Of a stretch of 64,000 bases of DNA, positions 12,513-25,882 are shown one piece after another; position 1 is the stretch's first letter; every line of letters begins with the position of its first letter. Both the position numbers and the translations under genes were made by a program. The notes beneath the pieces are model-generated. The model saw nothing but the letters and a program-made list of their open reading frames with translations, did no database searches and was not told where the DNA came from. The stretch covers positions 2,356,001 through 2,420,000 of the forward strand of contig OY727096.1 of NCBI GenBank assembly GCA_963402885.1, in the 5' to 3' direction. Source of the DNA: Antedon bifida. Lineage: Eukaryota > Echinodermata > Crinoidea > Comatulida > Antedonidae.

Positions 12513-13110
12513 TTAGATTGATATTAAGATAACATTTGGGAAGATGGAACATTGATCGCAAAAGCATGAAACATAAACATCACCTACAGGTAGGGTGGCC
12601 ATAATCCTGGCAACATTTCTTATCAGATGTAGAAACATTATCAATTTCACCATCTCTACATAAACATCATGCTGAATTCGAACCCATTCATAGAAAATAG
12701 TGACCATGAATAAGCACCCAGAGAACCAACCCAAGTATTCATACAAAATACACAACATGAAAGAACAATGGCAGGGACACCACAATCTGTGCGGGGAATC
12801 TACCCAGTAGCAACCATAGCATCGCACAGCATTGGTAAAACGGTTCCTGGCGATTGGCGGGTGAATGACACGCCTCGACGTGAAGACCTTAACATGTCGA
12901 TCGCACATCAGAATTTGAAAGGTGTCCTGATTGGTTCGATGATGAAGTTTTCGTCTAAAAAAACGAGGGCACATTGCATCTAAAGGTTACACAATTAGGA
13001 GGAGATAACATTGTTAACGAAGTAATGTGTGACACGCCAAATCTCAAGCTCGGAAATCGGTGAGATGCCTGCGGGTATCGGCTAAACGAGTTATATAGGG
13101 CGAAAAGTTG
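12513..13110 (-). other. balanced-composition island with TATA-like site and 153-codon open frame
   Basis: On the minus strand a TATATAA element (13097-13091) stands about 120 bp upstream of an ATG (12974) that opens 153 codons ending at 12513. The predicted peptide begins MCPRFFRRKLHH, is rich in Cys, His and Trp and has hydrophobic stretches. I recognise no family. A shorter plus-strand frame overlaps it. It could be an alternative promoter or enhancer of the surrounding gene, a young gene or chance; coding status is doubtful. Confidence 0.2.
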
Positions 13111-13356
13111 CAACCAATGACCAAAATAAAATAAATATGATGTGAACGGTAAGGTTTCTTTTTACCCTAATAATTTATTTGGCCTACAAACACAGAAAAA
13201 ACAAATTGAATCATACAACATATATTTTGGTTTTGTAGAAATTCATTTCAAGTTCATATGTCTTGACATTGATGTTCTTATACAGTGTAGACATATAGTC
13301 AAAATAGAACCATAAAACTTTGAGGCATTTATATTGATACAATGTCAAATAATGAT

Positions 13357-13501
13357 GACTTTATGTGACAAAGAAAATGTGATGTGCCCATATATGGACA
13401 TGATGATGTCATATCACTACCATATTTGGGAATATCACTACCATATTTGGGAACATCACACTTTTGTTGTCAGGCTAGGTTGATAGTGTAGACAGAGCTT
13501 A
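13357..13501 (-). mobile_element. MITE-1 copy 5
   Basis: The left terminal arm is missing and the right arm ends GATAGTGTAGACAGAGCTT. Three CArG boxes are intact. Confidence 0.88.
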
Positions 13502-13598
13502 ACCCACTGCAATTACTTTTACATGAAATAATGTGTAAAATCATAAGTAAACTTTAGAAAATAAACTTAACAATATAACAATGTTTAAAAGTTTCATA

Positions 13599-13913
13599 TT
13601 AAAGATGATATTGTCCTTCAAAAACATGAAAAATGAAGATTAATAAAATGAGACTTTAAATAGGCCATTTTGCAGTTTTAATAAAGTTATTCACTTCTGT
13701 AAAAAAAAAAGCCAACAAAAATTATTAAACTTACAAAAAGACAAAAGAAACATTTACTTTAAAAAAAAAAACTTTGTTTGACAGACAATTTAAGTATTTT
13801 ATGCTTTTTTTCATGTCAATAATTGTTTTTTTCGATCCAGTTTTTGGTCAAAGTGAATAACTATTATGTGACAATAAAATGGCATATTAAACAAAATTGT
13901 TTTGATATCATTA
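13599..13913 (-). mobile_element. MITE-2 copy 2
   Basis: It starts TTAAAGATGATATTGTCC and carries the internal motif GTCAAAGTGAATAACTATTA in reverse orientation. Homopolymer tracts differ in length from the other copies. Confidence 0.75.
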
Positions 13914-16900
13914 ATTATAGTAGTCTACAGTAGCTATTTTCTATCTCATCTTATTTTAGATACCTATTTTTGACAAATTCTAAAAATATTTATTCACCGG
14001 TGTCTAAATTTAATCCCAAAGATTATACAGTACAAATAACATTGGTACCGTGAACACAAAACACAGAAGAAACAGAGACACATTGGTCGGGCTATAGTCA
14101 TGGTCCATATATAAAGATTAATGTATATTTAATGAGCATCTCATCAATGGCATCATTAATCAAAGCTTATACTACCAAAAATAAACTAAAACAGACATTG
14201 TCGAGCACACTGCTACCCAAAAGCAACAATAGGTACAAATTTGGAAGCAATTATAAAATGCTTATACAGTGTTTTCTTATCAAGGAGCTCTTCTCTAGAA
14301 TGAACTGAAAACAAACAAGGTAAGAAGGGAAAAGTTTTAAAGAAACTTAAACTTTTTTTCTTGTTCTTAATTTTGAAGCTGCACTTTTGGAACAGTAAAA
14401 ATGAAAAAGAAAAAAAGAAAAAAATGATTTTTAACAAACAAGGAAACTTGAAAATTAGTAATTCCTTAACCAACAATTTAAAATTAGGACTGTATTTCAG
14501 TACTACAGTGTATAAAGTTACATACTGTACCAGACAATACTTGTGAAAATCAGCATTTACACATTTTTGAGTTTTCCTAAATGGGATGATGTTAATCAGT
14601 TTCATTTATATAATTATACTATAATTTTACACATTTATTTACAGTATGCATTGTTATTAAGTATTTTTTTGTTTAGTTAAGTTTTAGTTAAGTCCTTTTT
14701 ATTGAGTGTCACTGACATAAAGCTGTAAAATATAATTACAAACTTCACAAAAGCTTAAGATATTTTCAGTTAATCTTATGTCAATTATTAGTATCACTTG
14801 CTAACCACTATAAAGAGGCTAAGGTCCTAGGCCGGGGGAATAAATGGGACCAACTGGAGAGGATCAACATGAGGATGACCATTCTGGGTGGTGTTGAATA
14901 CCTAGGGAATAAAGGGAAACTGCCGGCTTAGCCGAGTAACCTGGTGGTTTCCTGTAGTATAGGCCAACTGTGTAATATAACATTACAATGTAATGTAACA
15001 TAACAGTTAATAAATGTGAAATAACAGTATTTTTTAAAGTTAATGGAATCATATACATTTATTATTATTTATTGGGAAAAAAAATTATTTATCAATCATG
15101 TTAAAATGTTCTCTACTGCAGGTTACTGCATGTTGTAATACCATAACATATGTCTTGTTTGTTACAATGTAGAAGTTTGTGAGGCAGTCTCCCAACCCCT
15201 GCATTACCCCAAAACAGCTTGCTAATTAATTACCTCAACAGGTTTAGAACGTAAACAAAATATATTACTGCAGCAACTGCAGTAGAATTATTTGAACATT
15301 ACCTTATTGAAAGAAAGGCACATCTTTCATTATTATCAAATTATTGAAACACAATAGTTACAATCTCAAACTAAAACATTCTGAAAATCAGTGTTTTGCA
15401 CTAGAAAAGAATTGTTTTAAAGAAAATATAAATAAAATATTTAAAATCCAAATTGTATACAAAAATATAATTGAATAACATTATAAAAACATTGATTTTA
15501 AGACTAATTAATAATGAATAAATCAATTAATTCAATCACTCAATTACTAAACTTGTGTTAATTGTTGTCTCTATGATTAATGAATACTAACACCAGAAAA
15601 AAAAGTTCAAACTTGATATTTTGATAATGATCTAAATCTACTAGAGCTAATGACAGGTCTTTGTTTTGTTATCATTATACTTATCAAAACCAGAAGTCGA
15701 ACACTGGGAGCGAAGTCTTACCCTTTAACATAGGAAATGATTCAGGGGCCAAATCAATTCTGACTGGTTGCTGCAGACCTGAAGTGCCAGCCATGCTGGC
15801 CTGCGGCCTAACATGCTATATACTTTATAATATATAAGCTGACTTGGCATATTTTGAATAGGTCTTCAAGATGATACTTAATAATTTAATATACTGTCAT
15901 TTAAGCACCTGAACTTGCTCATCTTTTAACGGTGGTGTCTTGTCAGTTTTGACATTTTTTAAAAATGGGTGACTGATTTCGTTATTTTTTTCTGGTGATG
16001 AGAAATTGGTACGCCTACTAAAAAACTGGTAAAGTTTTTTGCTTGTCATGCGGTTATTTTTTATTTCAAAAGTTCATATTGTTTAAATGTTTAATTATAT
16101 AATTAGTATCTACTAAGTTTTAAATTAGGAGATAAAGATGGTAGAACACATAATTATTTAATATTATATAATCACAATTATTATAGTAAATTATATAAAT
16201 TATAGTAAAAATAAAACCCCTTTTAAAATGTTTCTTTCAAATAAAATGTATTTAATTTATGCTAAACAAAAACGAAATATCTTCATTATGTGATTATAGA
16301 GAAAATATAATGCTTTAAAAATATTTCATTTTACATAAAAAATTATTTAATTTCTGATAAATAAGAAAAAATAATATCTTTGTAATTTTAATATCTTTGT
16401 TTAATATATTTCACTCCAAATACAAGTTGAAGCTATTAAATAATTTCATCTGGTTCCAAATTCAATACAAACTTGAAAATTTACTTTTTTGTTGAAACTA
16501 GTTTTAGAACTTATTTGAAATTTCATAAAATCACTTATCAATGCAATAAATTGATTTCATGCAACCTAAGTTAAATTAAACTTGCAAGAAAACAATTAAA
16601 ATGACAATAATAATTATATTAATATTTTAATAATAATTAATAATTTAAGATTTATGATATGAAGTTTGCACTTTGTTCGTCACAATACAACAATATATAT
16701 TACAACATGACAGCAGACATCAGAAGCCTGTGCTATTTTCAAGCCGTCTTGGAATGCTGTAATATGTAGGACAAGAATATAGTATTAAGAAGGCATACCG
16801 CAGTGGGTTAGGATCTCTGGTAGCAAAATAGATTGTTGTATTTAGGCCTAGGAATTAGGTTAGGCAAGTACAGTTCACATCAATAAACGTACATCATGTC

Positions 16901-16936
16901 TTGGATGTTTTCTTTATATCACACTATGTGAGTTTA

Positions 16937-16965
16937 ACCATAGAGATATTGTATTCCTCTATGGT
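16937..16965. repeat. short palindrome, CATAGAG type
   Basis: The arms ACCATAGAG and CTCTATGGT (9 bp each) face each other over an 11-base centre. It belongs to a group of look-alike palindromes in this window (33040, 37379, 45936). Confidence 0.6.
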
Positions 16966-17370
16966 ATAACTGGCACACTTAACTACACTACTTCAAATTA
17001 ATATTATTAGTACTATTTACAATGTATATAGATGGAGAAGCATTCTATATACTTAAGTTTAGAGTTTACGATTTTTCTGTTTATAAGTTTATTAATATGG
17101 ATGATATTTCCGAAATAAAAAGAAATTCAATTGAATTGATAAGTCTATTAAAGTTTATTCATACTTAACAGGACCATTTTCAAAATCATTAATATCTATA
17201 GAATAAATAATATTTATAAATAAATAATTATATGAATTTAGTTTAACTTTTGTATAAAAGAAATTACTTTACCAAAAATTTGAAAAGCTTAGTCTTAATT
17301 TCCGAAAATATTTATTTTGTCAAAATGACCATTTAATAAAGAGTCTATTTACAGTATGTTCATTCTTATT

Positions 17371-17440
17371 AAATAATAATAATAATAATAATAACAGTTC
17401 ATTCTTGTATAGCACATATAAGCAAGCTGCTGCACATGTT
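17371..17440 (-). mobile_element. SINE 3' fragment with (AAT)n tail
   Basis: An (AAT)n tract is followed by AGTTCATTCTTGTATAGC and ATATAAGC, matching the tail of the tRNA-derived SINE at 48846-49150. The tRNA-like head is absent. Confidence 0.65.
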
Positions 17441-18089
17441 AGTTTTGAACATCCAATAAGTTTTGAAAACTGTTTAAAACTAATTAACCAAAACAAATAT
17501 AATTTTTACAAACGAAAATTTCAGTTATATTTTACTGTATTTATTTAATCTACGAAATTTAAAACATTATTTTATTAAATTAAATATTAGTTATTGAAAT
17601 GGTTGAAAATTTGAAATATAACTGTCTAATAATTTTTCCTTTTACAGTGTAAACCTGTTAAAGCATGTATAAATACATTTTATAATAATTGAAATATAAA
17701 ATAAATTTAAATAATAATATTTAACAGACTTTTGAATCCAAATAAAATATTGATATTCAATATGATATCATTCAAATAAACTTATTTTTGAAATTGTAAT
17801 TATGATGGACAATTTATCAAGTATAAGTTTGTTAATTGGGTACTGAGGGGAGAGTAAGCCTTGGTAACTTAGTTTGCAAGTGCTGTTTTAGTTTTCTTAG
17901 CATAAAAATCATTAAAAGCAAACAGAGAAAATGCCTAGGGTAGCAGTCACCCATCTTGGGATAAAATCGCCTTTAGGAATTAAAAACATAATCTAAATGG
18001 CCTGAAGGTAAAAAAAGATGACGATCAAAATTATTATTATCGTTTGTTCCCTGTAATCTGCATGGTACCACCATCTTAAGAAAAGAAAA

Positions 18090-18260
18090 AAAACAACGCG
18101 AGAATCTAGGTCTGGTCACAGTCGGTAATTTGATCTCGGCTTATGTACCTAGTGAACGTAATAAGCGAGTGCCCTGAACGGTTAAACTTACGTTGGCACC
18201 TGTCCGGTTATGTAACCTAAGGCGCGGACCTCCTTGCATTCCGTGCACAAACGAATCTTA
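18090..18260. promoter_or_regulatory. candidate regulatory island in OSR intron
   Basis: A compact CpG-containing stretch (CACCTG E-box, GCGCGG core) in otherwise AT-rich DNA. No open frame or repeat match is seen. Confidence 0.2.
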
Positions 18261-19221
18261 ATTTCCATTATGTATCAAAAAAATAAAATAAGCCCTAAAG
18301 TGTTTTAAAAATGTTAATAATCGGTACCTTTTTGCCACAGAAACAAGCTCTGGTCCCGGCATGCTGACATGTATAGTTGCCAACTGTAATACATGGGCAA
18401 AGCTCCAGTGTCCATCGTTGATGAGTACGATCCAGTGTTTCAACAATATAGTACCTCACGTATATGCAGATGTTCGCTACACCAGTAGGAGGTAGTCAGC
18501 GTTATTTTTTTTTACTCCCAAAATCGGTGAGAAGAGTTCCCACTAACAGTGACGGATTTCTCAACTGTGTGAGACTTTTAGATCAAGGGAAGGGATTTTG
18601 GTCGGTTTTGTTTTTAGGCCATACACCAGCCTAACCATCAAAAAGCTATTTCTCATAAAGCCACCTGTCATGTCATTGTCTCTGATAGGCTACAGATATT
18701 GGATTAAGCTCCACCCACTTGGATCTCATTTGCCAGTAAGAACAGGGCATAGATCCTATTATTTAGATGGCTATCTTTAACAAGTGTTTAGCAACCTTTA
18801 TTCTTGTCACACACCCTACTGCCAGCCACAACCAACCACAAAGCTACCTCAAATTTCTACTTTTTAAAATTCTTTTAGGCAATTTTATAACAATAGATTA
18901 TTAGTCTATTATTTCTATTGTCCCTTTGGTAATGTTTAATAGAAATTAACAATGGAAATCTCATAATCGTGTAGATAAATTTGAAACAAAACAGACCCTT
19001 AGGCACATTTAATTTAATTTTTCTCAGATTACCTGAAACCATTTGAAGAAAAGAAACACATGTTAGTAGTAATCACAAACTTTGTATTTAGAGAAGTAAA
19101 ATGGGGTTTTTTAAATAGTTGAATTTCAAAGTAATGTTTAAATTAAGGAGGTACAGTAAATATATACAAACAAACAACAGAAAGACAGATACTCTAAATT
19201 AAATGAAATAAGGAACCATGT

Positions 19222-19264
19222 CAAAATGTAGTTTACTGCAGGTGCTGCAGTAAACTACATTTTG
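19222..19264. repeat. perfect 19-bp hairpin
   Basis: The arms at 19222-19240 and 19246-19264 are exact complements around the five-base loop GGTGC. The stem core is TTTACTGCA. Related TTACTGCAG motifs occur at about 15106-15130, 15270-15285 and 19384-19425. Confidence 0.85.
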
Positions 19265-19694
19265 TTTACTCTTTACCCTGTTTATTCAATTATTTAACAA
19301 GCTTTAATGGGTACTAATCACACACATTGTTATTGCAATGACTGCCTTATAAACATCTACATTGGAGCAGACTAAAATCATACATTACTGCAGTAAAAAG
19401 TGTGGTTACTGCAGTAACTGCAGTAGAATAGTTTGGACATGAACTAGAATACCAGTCTTAATTAAAAATCTTAATTAAACTAGAATTCTGTACTCATCTG
19501 TATCAGTTTTTTTTTTAATTTGCATCAAAAAAATTTGATAACACAATTTTTGCACCAGCTGATTTTTTTTGTTGCTACTGTTTTTTGATTCCTTAAATAA
19601 GTTTAAATGTCGTATTTGTTATATGTTTCCCGTTTTTAGTTTATATTTATGTTGGTGGTGGATTAATTTATCTCAATTTTGGATATTTCATATT

Positions 19695-19815
19695 GAATAT
19701 TTTGTATATAGATATTTTCATATAATTACATATGATATTTTTTATATTATACTACTATTTTGTATATAGATATTTTTATATAATTACGTATGATATTTTT
19801 ACATTATACTATTTT
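19695..19815. repeat. 60-bp tandem duplication, AT-rich
   Basis: Two copies of TATTTTGTATATAGATATTT followed by an AATTAC(A/G)TATGATA segment lie side by side. Confidence 0.75.
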
Positions 19816-20139
19816 TTCAAACATCACCTGTAAGTGGGAACTAAGTTCCTGTTGGAAAGTTTTTGTGCAAATAAATAAATAAAAATATATAAATAAATCA
19901 AACACATTGGAAACAAAATTCAGGGCATTCATTATATAGTAATACATTGAAAACAAATATTTAGAGAATATAACATATACAAGTGGGAATAAAAATACTA
20001 AAAATAGATCAGAGTGGTAGTACCATGTTTCACGAAAACACTGACAAATTGGAAAATTCTGGCAAGAGCATCATGCATGATACACACTGAAATAAATTAC
20101 ACTATTTCTTGCCATCACTAATAAAATTGGACTAAATAG

Positions 20140-20640
20140 TCCCTGATTCACTGGCAACTAATAAAACTTAGTAATCCCAATGGCAAAGTTGTTCACACCG
20201 CTGAACGGTAGTAAATGCGAGGGTTACTAGGCCAGCACGGACCCATTGGACAAAACAGGAAGCTTTAAGATGACTTTACCCATGGGAATCGAACAACTGC
20301 CAGGGCGAATATGCCGATTCTACCAGTGTACAACCCGTTGAAGAAGTTAGCGCAGAAATCCATAAATTAATATCAGCTGTGGGTCGTATGTGGGACTTGT
20401 CATCAACAACGGTTAAAATGACAGGGGGATCGACCCACAAAAATTGATAACCTTGTAAAATCAGGAAAATTGAGTTGGCTATGTTACAGTCATAACAAGA
20501 GGATTATACATGGGGAAAACGACGTGTCAACAAGTTTGGACATTGATTTCATTTTGGTTAATTGTCGCACCAGCTTATAACGAGCCAGCATAATCAGTAG
20601 AGACCTGATCTCTAGACGCAAAAAAAGGTTGGAATATGTG
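20140..20640. promoter_or_regulatory. candidate regulatory or unrecognised exon island
   Basis: About 500 bp of non-repetitive, balanced composition. All six frames are broken, so a long coding exon is unlikely. An enhancer or non-coding exon is possible. Confidence 0.2.
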
Positions 20641-21479
20641 GAGAAAGGAAAGTGATACTTTCCTAACTATAAGTGGCCACTTGTAGTGCATTATAAAACT
20701 AAATTAGACTTGAGTAAACATTTATTTTCCCTTTGTTCACAAGACGTTGCAAGCCAATTTAAACCAAAATGTTTGGTATTTAAATCTACTTTTTATATAT
20801 CACTAGCGAAAGTAAGTATCCTATGGTTTTAAATCTATTTTTTAAAATCTATCTATCACTAGTGAAAGTAATTATTACATAATAAATTATAACTATAGTT
20901 TTTTTCACTTCACTCATGCAGATCTAAGGGGGGAAAGGAGAATCAGCGATTTGAAAATTACAATGCAAAAAATATGGAAAATCCCGGATCCACCATAGTC
21001 ACTTTATCACATTTTTGTTTTATCTATCTTAAATGTTTTAAACTGTTCTCTCTTATAAACCTTGTAAAGTGTGTCAACAATTAATATCATTTCTGGTTTT
21101 ACTTTTTAACTTTTTTATTTTATAATCAAATCTCTTTTTTATTCAATCACCCAAAAACGATTACTGAGAATTACTTATTGGATAACCTCTCCAAAAAGGC
21201 CACATGTTTAAAAGTATAATATTTCAAAATAATGTACAAACAAGTAACTGGCGATTGTCCAGAATATTTTATCTGTTCATTGTTGGGAAAGTACAGTATT
21301 AATGGACAAATAACAGTAGACAAACGTAGAAGCAACAATATCAGAAAGATAGAGTGAAATGAAAGAACATGGATAGAGCCATCTCTAAAGTAGAGACTTA
21401 ATGTTGTATAAACTGTTTGAGTGGAGTGGATAGCACGCGATTTGATCATCGTCGCATAAACCTATATTAAGCAACCGTA

Positions 21480-21960
21480 TTGAGCATAATTTAAACTCGG
21501 AATAAAGGTTACACGCTGTTAGTGATGTCGCAAACCTGAGTCAACCAACGAGAACTTAGGTAATTAAAACAAGTCGAAAATTTCATGTCATTATCGAAAA
21601 TTGTCAATATCAACAAGTCGGCGGCCTTTGTGATTTTCGGAACGGAGCGCGTTCGTTTGATTCACAAAGGGGTGTTTGTTCACGCCTATTCTTTATAAGC
21701 ACTCTTGGATGTATGCTTGTGTACTGTAGGTCTTACGTGAGTCAACTTACTTAAGCTCAACTCTGGCACAATGCAACCACAGCAGTTAGTAACATAATCG
21801 ATTGCAGCAAGCAAAGCTACTTGGCAAACCTCATTTACATAACATGTCAAACGACGCATCTGATTGGTAAATCCAATGTAAAAAGCATTTTCAACAACTA
21901 CAGCTATTGGTTGGTCTTAATTAACTCTTCTATATGATTGGTCAGATCTGTATTCACTTT
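21480..21960. promoter_or_regulatory. candidate regulatory island in OSR intron
   Basis: A balanced stretch with CpG sites around GGAACGGAGCGCGTTCG (about 21639) and two CCAAT/ATTGG-type sites near 21860-21910. It could be an enhancer or an alternative promoter; no coding frame is seen. Confidence 0.25.
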
Positions 21961-22315
21961 GTAATAATTGGGCAAAATCTTTAAGTGTAAAGTGAGATAG
22001 GTTTAATTATAAGAGTCATTAGTTGATCAATAATCTTCACTTTACATACAAATATTGTGGATTACAAACTAATTTCAAATAAGTTTTAATTAATTTAAAG
22101 GGCCTTTTTACCAAATTTGATTAATTTCTTAGTATGTTCTTAATCTTAGCAAAGCCCACAATGACGGTAATACACTACTTCACACACAAAAAAAGAACAT
22201 ATAAATAGCCAATAGTATTTTGTTTATAATTAATTGCGACAATGAGTAAACAAGGACGTACAAGGAACAGGCTATATGCACAGAGAGACATTGTCAGTAA
22301 GCTACCAATGGCTGA

Positions 22316-22462
22316 TCCAAGATTTTGAAATAGGGGGGCCCAGGGCTTTAAAATTGCAAGTTGTAGGTGCTCAACTGAAATTAGTGTCCTATCTTTTGCA
22401 TTACAATTTGCAAAATATAGGGGGGCCCGGTCTGGCTGGGCCCACCCCTTGAATCCGCCTAT
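22316..22462. mobile_element. degraded DNA-transposon relic with GGGGGGCCC motifs
   Basis: It contains ATCCAAGATTTTGAAATA, GGGGGGCCCAGGG and an inner block about gene-free TATCTTTTGCATTACAA. The same blocks occur in inverted order at about 56700-56815, showing a dispersed element. Termini are not resolved. Confidence 0.5.
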
Positions 22463-22557
22463 GGCTACCGACGTAAAAAAAAGTTAAGTGCCTAGTTAGC
22501 AGGTTAATATAGTAGGGTAATTACTGATTTTGCCTTTTAAGATGTTATTACCAATCA

Positions 22558-22575
22558 TAGTAGTAGTAGTAGTAG
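22558..22575. repeat. (TAG)n microsatellite
   Basis: Six consecutive TAG/AGT trinucleotides. Confidence 0.9.
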
Positions 22576-22590
22576 TTAAACAAATAATGG

Positions 22591-22688
22591 TAAAGCTATA
22601 TGGTAGTGATATGACATCATCATGTCCATATATAGGCACATCACATTTTTTTTTTCCACACAAAGTTTGATAGTGTAGACAGAGCTTA
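22591..22688 (+). mobile_element. MITE-1 copy 6, left-truncated
   Basis: The first arm and one internal repeat are missing and the right arm is whole. No intact CArG box; the central box reads CCATATATAGG. Confidence 0.85.
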
Positions 22689-24024
22689 AGTCCTAGCAAT
22701 GTAGTATTTTTACATTGGCTCATCAAAACCATTAATTGTCACAGGTCAACAATAGAGTATACATAAAAATGATAGCATACAATCGATGACTATGTTGTAT
22801 TGATAACAGATTGGTTTATGGTTGATACCATGGGTTAATGGTTTGTTTTATAATGAGTGGCGTATACAGTAGTTGCCCACAGAACCATCATATACAATAA
22901 AACTATAATATCTTGCATGCAAATATCACAACAATAAGTGATGTTTCTTCTTTGTGTACATGGTAGGTAATGGTGCAAACATTTTTTAAATCCACCACTG
23001 ACTACAGCATGTGGCTGCATCCATCCTCGTCAGTTATAATTGTACCCATTAACTCAGTCATACAGAACATTACTATTAATTTAAACATATGTTGTTATTA
23101 ATATGTGGATTTTTTTTAAAAATTATTATATACTAATATAATATTTAGATACAGCGGCCATTTTGAGGAGTCCCATTCCTGTTCATTTTGCTCTAATGGT
23201 ATAATACTTCTATGAAACCATGGTGTATATTAATTAGGGAAGTATTACAATGCAAGAAAAAAATATATCTAACGGTCACTATCTGGTGTTGTGTAAATCA
23301 ACAACTCTTGACCAGTCCGGTGATGTCCACTTGTCGATAACACTTTAAACAAATTTGATAGTTGTTTTTATGACTTGTAAATATAATGTACCTGATAGTT
23401 AGAGTCAAACACAAGGAATAGGCTTACTTGCTCTTTTATGACCAGAGATTCATTTACATATTTTAATATTTGGAATAAATATTTCCGGTCATAATTAAAA
23501 ACCATGTTTAAACTTTCAAAGAATTAGGCCTAGTGGTGTATGGTGGTTATAAATTATCTTACTGGTGGTGGTTTTTTAGGGAAATAACACGGTAGATAAA
23601 GATTATGTACCCTGAATTCTATAATAAAACATTTAATACTCTTCAGCTTATGATGGTCAAGTTGATAGGATCAATAATTACGGGGGTAATTTGCAGATAG
23701 GATGATAGTTTTGATTGTTACACATCATAAACTGGCAATTAATAGATTAAAGACCTCTCGTCAATATTATCATTGTGAGGTCATAAAACAAAAATGCAAA
23801 AATAACTTATGAGGTTTCTACTGATATTCTACTTATTCCTTAAAACAAATTTCCTACAATTAGTATTATAGAAAATAATATTGTGATTTCAGGTTCTAAA
23901 ATGAAAAATCTCCAATGGAAGATGGTTTTAATAAAGGTATGGTATTTGGGGGCAGATTTAGGAGAGAACCATGGTAAATAGAAAATAAAAATGTACTTAT
24001 TTTGGTCCTCAACCTTAACTGGAA

Positions 24025-24230
24025 ACTGAGGACATTCGGATTAGGTCCTCCACGGACCCACGGCAGCCAGCAGTGCAGCACCTACCAGATCAGCACACCG
24101 GGAATCTACTCTTTTCAAATAGTGTACAAAGTTCTTTAACGTGCACCAATGGCTTTACATCCCATCCGAAGGACGTGGCAATGAGAGTAAAGCATCTTGC
24201 CTAAGGATAAGGCTAAGGTATAGGCTGAAG
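24025..24230. mobile_element. SINE-related or other short retroelement relic
   Basis: The block ATCTTGCCTAAGGATA also appears next to the SINE head at 60750, and GGCTTTACATCCCATC recurs (as GGCTTTATGTCCCATC) at about 30041. These shared blocks mark a degraded dispersed repeat. Ends are not clear. Confidence 0.45.
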
Positions 24231-24942
24231 GGGGTAGATGTCCTATTTACCATTTCAACAAAAAAGAGCTGTTTTCCTTTTCCACCTTTTGAAAGGGAGA
24301 GGCAGAGCCAGCGTGGCGGAGCCAGTGTAGACCATCTGAAAATGTTAGACGATTGGAATGAAACAGTGAAGAAGAGGGAATACATCCTACCACAAAGTGA
24401 GGATATATCCAGGGGAGGATTCAGCATTATAGATAAGGGGGGGCCTAAATATTTTATATTAAATATCAGGTTGCAATAGATATAGTCATTATTCTATTTT
24501 AAAAAGACATGGCTGTAAAATTGGAATCAAGTATGGCCTTGAATGAACTGGACATTTGAAGTCCATTAGCAATCAAGTGGGGTCACGAGGTGACATGTTT
24601 TACGACCATTACTACAATAACTATTGAATGAATGCAGGTAATATTAACTTAAGAGATTGTTTTATGGTGATATAGCTACTGAACACTAATATTTGAATTG
24701 TCAAATGCTTTGCTTGTTTTAATTACAGTACAAACACTGATTACAGTAGTACTCATATTTTATGTGTTTGACCATGGTATTATGTTCAATGTTAAGCAAT
24801 ACAAACAAGACAGATTTAAATCTGCCCCAAACAAGACACTTACATTTTTTGCTACTACAGTACTAATGTAACGCTAGGAATATAAATGGTTAAATGCTAA
24901 CTTAAATTAGAAAGTATTTTTCATTTTTTTTCAATGTTAATT

Positions 24943-25240
24943 TAAAGATATATTGTTCCCCTACAATTTTTTTTTCACATTTTTGTTGAATATGCCATTT
25001 TAGTGTCACATAATAGTTATTCACTTTGACCAAAAACTGGATCAAAAAAAAATAATATTTACCTGAAAAAATGTAATTTAAAGCAAAAAAAAAAAAAATT
25101 TTGGTTAAAATTAAATTTCTTTTGTATTTTTATAAGTGAAATAATTTTTTTTTTACAGAAGTCAATAACTGCAAAATGGACTATTTAAAGTCTGATTTAT
25201 TAATCTTCATTTTTCATGTTTTTGGGGAACATCTTTAAAC
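24943..25240 (+). mobile_element. MITE-2 copy 3
   Basis: The left end TTAAAGATATATTGTTCCCC and right end TTGGGGAACATCTTTAA form diverged inverted repeats with TA flanks. It shares CACTTTGACCAAAAACTGGA with copy 1. Confidence 0.8.
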
Positions 25241-25763
25241 GTGTTTGATGAGATTATTCCAGAATTAAGGCGAGTTTCATTGTACCCAAAAAACACTGTG
25301 ATTAAATAATTAAACAACAAAAATTCACAAAATATCCTTTAGTGTCATCCTCTGATATGAGTACCAAAGGTGTGTTTGCTCCTGTAGCAATAAAGATACA
25401 ACTATACATGATTTATGGCACACTTGGCGCAGCATAATAAAAACACAATTAAAATTGGCGACAAGGTGGTGAAACTTCCTCAAAACAGTGTAGTTTTGTG
25501 ACATTGGCTTCCTGGAAAACACCATCTACATTTCCCCAACACATCATATTTCTTAATCAAGTTCATACAGTGTAACAGACAATCATTTTATGTTGCCGGA
25601 TTCCACTATATTGTAAACAGCTAGGTTTATTGATGTTAGAGGGATGTCAACAATTGTCATTAGCTAACCCATCCCAATATACATCCTCATCATAAGGGTT
25701 TCCTTTACCACTCCTTTTCCTACCTTACTGCAATTTCCAAAATACATTGCATGAAATTAATAT

Positions 25764-25882
25764 AAAGCTCTGTCTACACTATCAAACTTTATGTGACAAA
25801 AAAAATGCGATGTGCCCAAATATGGTAGTGATATGACATGAAATTAACATAAAGCTCTGTTTGATGGTGCAAACACAGCCTT
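25764..25882 (+). mobile_element. MITE-1 copy 7, rearranged
   Basis: The left half is intact to ATATGACAT, then the flanking sequence ATGAAATTAAYATAAAGCTC is repeated before a short, altered right end. This points to a duplication at the left junction with loss of the right half. One CArG box. Confidence 0.8.

Noticed and set aside
14213-14605. 130-codon minus-strand frame
   Set aside because: Very Phe/Lys-rich and driven by poly-A/T tracts; no domain, no splice signals, overlapped by an opposite frame.
24141-24479. 112-codon plus-strand frame
   Set aside because: It lies in degraded repeat sequence shared with SINE-like blocks and is overlapped by a 90-codon opposite frame.
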